Below are positions 30,960-38,270 of a DNA stretch of 64,000 nucleotides, piece after piece. Numbering within the stretch: position 1 is the stretch's first letter; the number at the start of each line of letters is the position of its first letter. The stretch is from Ascoidea rubescens DSM 1968 (lineage: Eukaryota; Ascomycota; Saccharomycetes; Ascoideales; Ascoideaceae): the NCBI RefSeq assembly GCF_001661345.1, contig NW_017962913.1:749428-813427 (forward strand), read 5' to 3'. The translations under genes and the position numbers were made by a program. The notes under the pieces are model-generated. The model did no database searches, was not told the DNA's origin, and worked only from the letters and a program-made list of their open reading frames with translations.

Positions 30960-33419
30960 ATGTGTTTAACTCAAGAATTTTTTGTACTAATTGCAACGAA
31001 TAACTGGATTGTTGATTTCATTCACAATATTCTAAGCTGTCTTCCTTTAGATAAGGTATGGTTGTTATCGTTGGCATATGAACCATGGGGCAATAGATCA
31101 AAAATCATACTATATCTGCACATTAAAATGAAGATTACACCATATAATTATAACTCAAACAATACTCCTTTCATCTTTAATTCTAATAGACCCAAAATTT
31201 TGTGTTTAAATTTGAATTCATTTGATTTGTTTAAAAAATATACTGATGAGTATTTAAAAAAGTTAAAAGTGGTTTCTGATATTGATCTTTTTGATTCTTT
31301 TGTCTACTTAAACACACTCGATATAAAATTATCAAATTTACAACTTTTAAAAATGCTTTCCTTATTCGATCGCGATTGTTTGTATCTCAATTTTTTTAAA
31401 AGTATGAATTTTCACTACTTTAGATTAAATTATGACTTTTTTGAAATTAACTTTACTACTAGAAGTCATTCCCAACTAATAGAATATTTAAATAAAAAAT
31501 TATTTTCGATTGAAGAATTTAGAAAAAAGATTATTTTTTTTTTTCAAGATTGCAAAGACTTTTCATTATTTTTAACGTCAATATCTTTCAAAATGAAAAA
31601 ACCGGATCTTCTGCCGCTTGTTATTTACGATTTTTTATACCAATGGCTTTTAACAAAGATCGATTTATCTAATAACTACTTATTTTCGATTCCAGATCTT
31701 GGTATTAAGCTAGTGCTAAAACACCTTGACTTGAGTAATAATAACATTTCAGAACTTGATAATTATTCCCTTTTATATAATTTGAAGATTTTAAATATAT
31801 CAAACAACAAAATTAATAAAATTAATAAAATTCAATCTATATTTTATGAAACTCTAGAAACACTCGATATAAGTGGAAATCAATTACTGAAAATAGAAGG
31901 ATTAGAAACCCTTGCTAACCTTAAAGTTTTAAATTTATCCAACAACAAAATTTCAAAATTGGAAAATCTAGAATTATTGAAGAGTCTTGAAGTATTTAAT
32001 TGTTCTAATAATTTAATTCAAAGTTTGGATAACATATCAGGACTTTGCAATATTGAAGAATTAGACTTATCATCTAATAAACTTGAATTTCGAAATTTTA
32101 TTGATGAGCTTTTAACGTTGAAAAAATTAAAAAGAATTAATATTTGTGATAATGGATTTCCCGAAGCTGATCGATTGAGCAAATTGATTCTTTTGATTGG
32201 TAAAGTTGGTTTGAATAAACGTGGTTTTAGAATAGGGGATGAGTATGTATTACAAAATGAAATTTTAAAAATTCTCCAGAGTGAAAGAATTAGGTTATTT
32301 AATATTCTTCACAACAATGTTGAATATAAATCAATAGAATTAAAAGAAAAAACTGAATGCGATTGGTGTGAATTTTGGAAAGTTAATGCTAATATTAAAA
32401 ATAAGCATGAAGAAGGAGAACTAATTTTAAAAAACAAAATATTTAATTTGATTAAATTACAGGTTTTTTTTGTTGATTCTTGGGTATCATTATTGGCTGT
32501 AGGAAAAGATTTTCTTAAGCAAGATCTGGACATTGTAAGTCCTTATTCGCAGGATGATTTTTATAATCAATTTTTTCTACCATTTAGGATTTTAGCCAAA
32601 GAATATGAAACTCATTTGGTAATACCCTTAATTGAATTATTGGTAGTTCAAGCAGAAAACATTGGTGATAACTGGGTCGAAGTATTTCAAAAGTCTGTCG
32701 GTAAAGTCAAAGAGGCTTTGCTAAATTTTTATAAAATTTTCTGCAAACCGGCCCAATTTCTTGAATTGATGAATAAAATAAATCAACATAATAAATCAAA
32801 TCAGCTTCAAAAATATAATGATTGGAAAGAAAAATTAGAAGGAAAAAAAATAATGAGTAAATCAATGTTTTCATATATTACTACTCAGCATTTTAATTTA
32901 ATTAGTGAAAGTATTATTAAGATTAAAATAATAGGAGATGAATTAAGAAGACAAAAAACCAACTCTCTATTAAAAGAAAAATGCCAACACGTTATTCTGG
33001 AAATGAAGGATGTTGGGTTTGAAATAAATAAAGCTTATTTATTGAATGAAGTAAAACAATTCCAGTCGCTATTAAATTATAAGTTTATCAAAAAATCCCT
33101 GAAAACAAGTCAATTGAAAATATTTTTTGCAAAAAAATCCCAATCATCTAAACACTCCAAAATACTATTTTTGCTATTAATTAATAGTTGCTTGAGTGTG
33201 GTATCACTTCTGCTTGAAAAATACAGTTTTGAATTTGAGTTTCAGCCTGTTGATATCAAAAACTTGACTTTTAAAGTTGACCAAAAAGTAGATAGTGATC
33301 AAAGTAAAATCAAAATTGTGAACTTGAAAACCCAAGAAAAGTATCAATTGTTTGTTTACGGCTACGATTATTTTATAAAGATCGTTACAGAAAGACTTAA
33401 GGAGCATCAGCAAGAGTAG
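30960..33419 (+). CDS. Leucine-rich-repeat protein with a possible BAR-like C-terminal half
   Basis: The 819-residue protein has seven or eight SDS22-type leucine-rich repeats at about residues 233-397 (for example LDLSNNNISELDN, LDISGNQLLKIEGLE, LNLSNNKISKLENLE), which usually form a protein-binding surface. The N-terminal 230 residues are hydrophobic and not recognised. Residues about 480-710 are predicted helical. They contain KYNDWKEKLEGK and SYITTQHFNLISESI, resembling the last helices of BAR domains in DH-BAR proteins such as Tuba or Fus2. That part is inference. No RhoGEF core or membrane segment is clear. At least seven CTG codons occur, far more than in its neighbours, suggesting low expression. 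Nud1 and Sog2 were considered, but their layouts differ. The first ATG is used; a later start near residue 57 is possible. Confidence 0.8.
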   Translation: MCLTQEFFVLIATNNWIVDFIHNILSCLPLDKVWLLSLAYEPWGNRSKIILYLHIKMKITPYNYNSNNTPFIFNSNRPKILCLNLNSFDLFKKYTDEYLKKLKVVSDIDLFDSFVYLNTLDIKLSNLQLLKMLSLFDRDCLYLNFFKSMNFHYFRLNYDFFEINFTTRSHSQLIEYLNKKLFSIEEFRKKIIFFFQDCKDFSLFLTSISFKMKKPDLLPLVIYDFLYQWLLTKIDLSNNYLFSIPDLGIKLVLKHLDLSNNNISELDNYSLLYNLKILNISNNKINKINKIQSIFYETLETLDISGNQLLKIEGLETLANLKVLNLSNNKISKLENLELLKSLEVFNCSNNLIQSLDNISGLCNIEELDLSSNKLEFRNFIDELLTLKKLKRINICDNGFPEADRLSKLILLIGKVGLNKRGFRIGDEYVLQNEILKILQSERIRLFNILHNNVEYKSIELKEKTECDWCEFWKVNANIKNKHEEGELILKNKIFNLIKLQVFFVDSWVSLLAVGKDFLKQDLDIVSPYSQDDFYNQFFLPFRILAKEYETHLVIPLIELLVVQAENIGDNWVEVFQKSVGKVKEALLNFYKIFCKPAQFLELMNKINQHNKSNQLQKYNDWKEKLEGKKIMSKSMFSYITTQHFNLISESIIKIKIIGDELRRQKTNSLLKEKCQHVILEMKDVGFEINKAYLLNEVKQFQSLLNYKFIKKSLKTSQLKIFFAKKSQSSKHSKILFLLLINSCLSVVSLLLEKYSFEFEFQPVDIKNLTFKVDQKVDSDQSKIKIVNLKTQEKYQLFVYGYDYFIKIVTERLKEHQQE

Positions 33420-33998
33420 ATTTAAAAGATAGCAAATGCTGAACGACCAAGCTGCGAACCTATGGATAGCATGTTTGATCATTCCATTATCGAAATCTCA
33501 ATTTATGCAGCTGTTTGTGCACCATCTTCCACTGAGGTTTCAGGAAACAGAGCCAAAAAACTGTTCTAGATCATCAAAGACGTTCATTGTATGGGGCCTA
33601 CCCATGAGGGTGGGAACAACAGCGTCTCTGCAGATCCAGACGGAGACACAGCCCCGTGCTTTCCGGGAATTGTTTACCATGGCTGATGTGGAGCGCACCA
33701 GCCACGGTGATAGTTCCCAGCAGGCGAATCGAACCTGCGACCGGATTTCGAGGTCTACGAAAAGCGAGATGGTAACAATCCAATTATATGTGTGTATTTG
33801 GGGGTTTCCAGGCTGGGAAACCGTTGCATTGAGTCATAACCTCAACGATGCCAGCTGGATTTGCTGTGCTTTTGTTGATGGTCGAGATACGTCTGAGTCT
33901 GGGTGATCTTCGTCAGAGTTGTTGCTGCACTTTGCCAAAACATTTCTCAAAAGATAGGCTAAAGCTAACCTAGTTTCTTCAGATCCTTGCATTCAAAA
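33420..33998. promoter_or_regulatory. GC-rich SER2 upstream region with Gcn4 site
   Basis: This is markedly more GC-rich than both neighbours. It holds a consensus Gcn4 site and, on the minus strand, a tRNA-type B-box match with a downstream T6 (see findings). An open frame at 33436-33906 reads as a non-protein-like mixture and is not called. Near the ATG, AGCTAAC followed by CTTCAG looks like a branch point and acceptor, so a 5' UTR intron is possible. Confidence 0.55.
33830..33836 (+). promoter_or_regulatory. Gcn4 site TGAGTCA
   Basis: This perfect TGAGTCA lies about 165 bp upstream of the SER2 ATG. Gcn4 activates amino acid biosynthesis genes during starvation, which fits a serine biosynthesis gene. 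Confidence 0.65.
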
Positions 33999-34940
33999 AT
34001 GAGTTATTCGTTGACGGTTATTGCATCAAATTCGGAATTTGAGAGCAGTCAGATACTAGGAAATATCCACAGTTACTTGCAAAGTTTACCAATCAGAAAT
34101 CTAGTTCTAATCAACTTATCAATCAATAAAGCTGTTGAATTTCAATTTGACATAATCGATAACAATAATAACGAGTTTGAAAAATACTACAAAATTTTCA
34201 AAACGTACCAGTTGAATAAAAAATTTGGAACAAATGTGGACTTGATTTTTCAAAAAATTGGAAAAAGAAAAACCCAGAAATTGATTGTATTTGATATGGA
34301 TTCCACTCTTATTTACCAAGAAGTTATCGAGCTAATAGCTAGCTATGCTAATGTTGAAGAAGAAGTCAAAAGAATAACAACTTCAGCAATGAATGGAGAA
34401 ATTGATTTTAAAGAGTCACTAAGACAGAGAGTCCTATTACTAAAAGGTATAGACTCAACCGAAATTTGGGATGAGTTAAAATATAGAATTCAAATCACAA
34501 ATGGGGCTAAAGAATTTTGCTATGGAATTAAAAAAAAAAACAACTGTAAATTGGCTGTTTTAAGTGGTGGTTTTTTGCCATTAGCTAATTATATCAAGGA
34601 GCAATTGAATTTAGATTATGCGTTTGCAAACGTATTAGAAGAAGTCGATGGAAAATTAAGTGGTAGAACTGTCGGAGAAATAGTTGATGGAGATAAAAAA
34701 GCAGAATTATTAATTCAAATTGCACAAGAAAATAATATCGGGTTTGAAGACATTGTCGCAGTTGGAGATGGAGCAAATGATTTAAAAATGATGAGCAAAG
34801 CAGGTTTTGGTATTGCATGGAATGCAAAACCAAAAGTTCAAGGATTAGCACCTTCATGTTTAAATTCAACAAGTTTAAAAGATGTTTTCTATATATTTGG
34901 ATACAATGATAATGAAGTTGGTGAATTAATCAACAACTAG
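33999..34940 (+). CDS. SER2: Phosphoserine phosphatase
   Basis: The enzyme removes phosphate from O-phosphoserine, the last step of serine synthesis from 3-phosphoglycerate, in the cytosol. It is a HAD-superfamily hydrolase. Motif I is FDMDSTLI (the two Asp are nucleophile and acid/base). LSGGFLPLANYIKE is motif II with the cap-side Gly-Gly. The conserved Lys is in DGDKKAELL, and motif IV is AVGDGANDLKMM. Using the ATG before SYSLTVIAS gives 313 residues against about 309 in S. cerevisiae; an in-frame TTG twelve bases upstream is not needed. The Gcn4 site upstream fits general amino acid control. Confidence 0.96.
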   Translation: MSYSLTVIASNSEFESSQILGNIHSYLQSLPIRNLVLINLSINKAVEFQFDIIDNNNNEFEKYYKIFKTYQLNKKFGTNVDLIFQKIGKRKTQKLIVFDMDSTLIYQEVIELIASYANVEEEVKRITTSAMNGEIDFKESLRQRVLLLKGIDSTEIWDELKYRIQITNGAKEFCYGIKKKNNCKLAVLSGGFLPLANYIKEQLNLDYAFANVLEEVDGKLSGRTVGEIVDGDKKAELLIQIAQENNIGFEDIVAVGDGANDLKMMSKAGFGIAWNAKPKVQGLAPSCLNSTSLKDVFYIFGYNDNEVGELINN

Positions 34941-35502
34941 AATTTATATAGTACAAATTTAGAATAAAAGATAATAAAGTGAAATAAAGTGAAATAAAGT
35001 GAAATAAAATAAAATAAAATAAATAAAATAAATAAAATAAATAAAATGAAAATGCTTTTGTTATTAAAATCAAAAAGCCATTTTTCCAGTGAATTGAGGA
35101 TTGAAAAATTGACTTTCAATCGCTTTGAATGCTCTTCTGTTTTCTTAAAGCATGTCAAAGCATAAAACTGTAAAATTCACGCATACATATGCACATATTA
35201 CGCAATGTTATGTGAAAACACATACGCTCCGCTGTGGTGGTTTCAAGGAGTTGTAACATTATATTTTTTGAATTTTGATTGATTTGCCATTTCAATGAAT
35301 ATTCTATTTGTTTATGGCTTATGGCTAGGTTGTTCTTTTGAATTTATGAATATTTATTCTAAAAATCTTTTTTGTATTTAACAATTGCATTTACCGATTT
35401 CTATAAGCATTCAATTATCTACATTATTTTCTTTGTTTTTACCATCTCTCATATTAATCGGAAAAAAAAAGGAAAACAAAAATAGTTACCAATCAAACAA
35501 AA
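34941..35502. other. Intergenic region with GTGAAATAAA-type repeats
   Basis: From about 34975 to 35047 the sequence is AAAGTGAAAT units that turn into AAATAAAAT units. The rest is AT-rich and includes the promoter of the small membrane protein gene. No gene is seen. Confidence 0.6.
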
Positions 35503-35817
35503 ATGTCTTCAAATATTTTAGATACACTTTATGCTTATTTCCTTGAATTCAATAACTACCTTAATTCATTGCCAACTATCTACAGAATTCTTGTTTTATC
35601 AACTGTTGCTTTTGCTTTGGCTTCTTTACATATCAAAATAACTAATGGTGGAATGACCCGTCAAGCAAAAATCCAAAAAATTGCTAAAGCAAGACATGAA
35701 TTATCAAAACAAAATGAACAAAAACAACCAGATGCTTCAGACACTTTAGATGATGCAGCTGCTTCTACTACTTCAACTGATTTTAACAACAACAAAATTA
35801 AATCTAAGAAGACCTAA
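35503..35817 (+). CDS. Small single-pass membrane protein, function unknown
   Basis: The 104-residue protein has one hydrophobic segment at about residues 25-43 (YRILVLSTVAFALASLHI). Around residues 50-75 is a basic, helical stretch (RQAKIQKIAKARHEL), followed by an Asp/Ala/Thr-rich tail ending in KIKSKKT. Codon use (GCT, CAA, AAA, TTA) resembles expressed genes and the ATG follows an A-rich leader, so it is probably real. The di-lysine-like C-terminus would be compatible with ER retention, but that is only inference. I do not recognise the family. Confidence 0.7.
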   Translation: MSSNILDTLYAYFLEFNNYLNSLPTIYRILVLSTVAFALASLHIKITNGGMTRQAKIQKIAKARHELSKQNEQKQPDASDTLDDAAASTTSTDFNNNKIKSKKT

Positions 35818-36160
35818 ATTTTCTCTTTCCAAAACAAAAAAAAATTGATGCTTTTATTATCTGTTTTTTTTTCCACTTTGTTTTTTTCCCCATTACATAT
35901 TTTATACTTTCATGCAACTTATGTTCGATTAGTTTGATGAGTTTGATTCAATTTTTTGATTTTTTGACTTTTACTGATCTTTATCGGTTTTTGCCTTGAT
36001 TTAATTCCGTTGTTATTACTAAAAAGAGTTATATAGTCAATGAATTAAGTCATCTATTAATTTTGATTTTCTTTTATAACAGAAAAGAAACAAATAACAA
36101 AAACAGAAAAATAAAAATTTGTAGAACTAAATTGATTTATCTAATAACCTTTCTCTTTGT
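35818..36160. other. Convergent 3' region
   Basis: This is T-rich sequence between the 3' ends of the small membrane protein gene and VMA10. It should hold both polyadenylation regions. No gene is seen. Confidence 0.6.
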
Positions 36161-36679
36161 TTATAAAGCATTAACATGGATCTCTGGTGTTGGTTTAATA
36201 ACTGCCTCGACTAACAAACTTACAACTTCATCTTTCTTTTGAGCAGCTGTTTCCTTCAATTTTTCAACCTCAGCTTGAACTGTAGCAGCCGCCTCCTTAT
36301 CAGCATTGATATTCAATCCGCTATGTTCTTCTTCAAATTTTTTTAATTCTAGTTCTTTCTTTTTCTTATACTCTTGAATTTCTTTAGCTGCGTCCAATTT
36401 GGCTGCCTTTAATTTCCCAGTACGATCTATAGTCAAATTGCACCAAAAAGTTAGTCATTGCCCATATTCGCAGCAAAAGGAATTAAATAACGGTGATGTT
36501 TTACTTACATTGTCTAGCTTCGGAAACAATTTTGTGAGCATCTCTTTCAGCTTTTAAAAGAGTTTGAATACCTTGATTTGATGACTATTAGCAGTTCAGT
36601 AAAAAAATTTAATCCAAATGTTAGTTTGCCCTGTCAATTCGGATCAGTTCTCTCAGTCTAAACGGTTGTCACATACCAT
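36161..36679 (-). CDS. VMA10: V-ATPase subunit G (two introns)
   Basis: Subunit G is part of the peripheral stalk of the V1 sector of the proton-pumping vacuolar ATPase. Exons on the minus strand are 36677-36679 (just ATG), 36509-36584 and 36161-36426. They join to MSSNQGIQTLLKAERDAHKI, SEARQYRTGKLKAAK and so on to IKPTPEIHVNAL. The product is 114 residues, exactly the length I recall for S. cerevisiae Vma10, with the conserved ends. Intron 1 (36585-36676) has GTATGT, AACTAAC and TAG. Intron 2 (36427-36508) has GTAAGT, GACTAAC and TAG. BCD1 diverges from it, as in S. cerevisiae (YHR039C-A/YHR040W). All junctions keep frame. Confidence 0.93.
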
Positions 36680-36964
36680 CTTTCCAATTTAGCTACCAGT
36701 CGTCTTAAAACAATTCCAACGAGAACGATGATGCTTCTCTTTTGCTTCTCTTTTGCTTCCAATCTCAGGTTTGCAACCATTTCAAAAATAACAAATGCAG
36801 ACCTCGGAATATAGGAACACACGTGCGTACTATTGGAATTCGGCATTTTGGAATTTTGATTTATTTTTTTTTTTTCAAAACGAAGAGATGAATTTTTGAG
36901 ATTTGATGGATTTCAGCTTTGATCTTTCCTCAGACATGAAAATTGCTGGTGTAATATTCCAAAT

Positions 36965-38161
36965 ATGGGCCCAGGATCACAGAAAGCAGTGAGGTTTGAA
37001 TCCCTATGCAAAATATGCCATTCTTCTCAATCAATATACAAATGTCCTGCTTGTTTGTGTAAAACATGCTCCCTTCTCTGTTCCAATACACACAAATTGC
37101 AGTTTCAATGTAAAGGTTTTGTTGATTCAACAAAATATCATTCGAAATCAGAGATAGCTCAACATTCAGATATTATTTTAGGAAGAGATTACAATTTTTT
37201 GTTAAAGGTTGGTAGGAAAATCGAAGTTAGCAAAAATGATGAAAACTTTATAAAATTAGAGAAATCCATTCTAAGTAATCAAAATACTCATCGAGCAAAT
37301 TTCCAAAAAAATATCATGTTGAACAATGGCGACCATTTGACGATAAACAACAATAATCATTACTATAAAAACAAGAAATATAAAATTATCAAATTGCCCC
37401 ATGGCATGAACAGATCCAAAAAAAATAGGTCCGGTTATGACAATAAAAACACTTCATCAAATGCTTTTTACTGGACTGTAGAATGGGCATATTTGAACTC
37501 AGAATTATTAACCAGTTCCAAAAAGATTGATTCTAATCTTGAAAAATTTTACTCAAAGAAGTTTTTCACCGATAGATTGTTAGATTCTAGTAAAATTAAA
37601 GACATGATATTAAAGCAGCACAGGAAAGATTATTGGTCAAAATGTTATAACGAGTTCAAAGGAATAAATGAAAATAAAACTGGAGACTCGGCAGCAGCAG
37701 CAAAATTATCTAAATCTCAACTCACTGAAATAGTTGATCAAAAATATCCCTTACCGAGTTACGATCTTTTTATTCGAAAAATTGATTCTCCTGCAAATAC
37801 AATGGTATTAATAAGAGCAATCAACGATATAAATGATCCAAAAAATGATCAAATTTCTATAGCCGATGTGTTGAGTGATGTGACAGTAGTTGAATATCCA
37901 ATTTTTTTTCTATGTGAGTCAGGAAGGTTGAATAGCATTTCCAAAATATCTATCATAAATAAGAATGATGGATCTAGAAAAATCAATAATGACAAGAAAA
38001 CATCAAACAATCTTGTCAAATACAATGAATCTCTGGATTCTTCTGATAGTGATAGTACTACTGATAGTAAAAGCGAAAGCGAAAGTGAAAGTGAAAGTGA
38101 GAGTGAAAGTGATAGTGATAGTGATAGTGATGAACCTCCAGACGAAGATCCAATTTCATGA
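36965..38161 (+). CDS. BCD1: Box C/D snoRNP assembly factor Bcd1 (HIT zinc finger)
   Basis: Bcd1 is an essential nuclear factor for making box C/D snoRNPs, needed for rRNA 2'-O-methylation. The 398-residue protein begins with a zf-HIT finger at about residues 16-52 (CKICHSSQSIYKCPACLCK followed by CSLLCSNTHKLQFQC), with all Cys/His ligands in place. The middle has a VEYPIFFL segment, and the C-terminus is a long Ser-Glu then Ser-Asp repeat (SESESESES, SDSDSDSD) ending acidic. S. cerevisiae Bcd1 is about 366 residues. The gene shares a 285-bp divergent promoter with VMA10. The ATG follows an A-rich leader. Confidence 0.92.
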   Translation: MGPGSQKAVRFESLCKICHSSQSIYKCPACLCKTCSLLCSNTHKLQFQCKGFVDSTKYHSKSEIAQHSDIILGRDYNFLLKVGRKIEVSKNDENFIKLEKSILSNQNTHRANFQKNIMLNNGDHLTINNNNHYYKNKKYKIIKLPHGMNRSKKNRSGYDNKNTSSNAFYWTVEWAYLNSELLTSSKKIDSNLEKFYSKKFFTDRLLDSSKIKDMILKQHRKDYWSKCYNEFKGINENKTGDSAAAAKLSKSQLTEIVDQKYPLPSYDLFIRKIDSPANTMVLIRAINDINDPKNDQISIADVLSDVTVVEYPIFFLCESGRLNSISKISIINKNDGSRKINNDKKTSNNLVKYNESLDSSDSDSTTDSKSESESESESESESDSDSDSDEPPDEDPIS

Positions 38162-38270
38162 AATTGTTTTTGAGTTACAACTATTAAATTATAAAGATAA
38201 TATTTATGAAGATAAGCAATTTTATATCAGCAGGATAATATGTAGTTTTCATTGTAATTTAACGTTTTTT

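Noticed and set aside
33725-33820. tRNA-like sequence on the minus strand
   Set aside because: The B-box is good, but the T-loop is 9 nt, no anticodon arm with a proper 7-nt loop can be drawn, and the acceptor arms do not pair cleanly. Kept only as a possible Pol III RNA finding.
33436-33906. Plus-strand open frame of 156 codons
   Set aside because: It lies in the GC-rich SER2 promoter and overlaps the Gcn4 site and a possible RNA gene. No domain or biased codon use.
36658-36846. Minus-strand open frame next to VMA10 with a hydrophobic stretch
   Set aside because: It covers the VMA10 ATG and donor site in another frame and lies in the VMA10/BCD1 promoter. VMA10 exons explain the locus.
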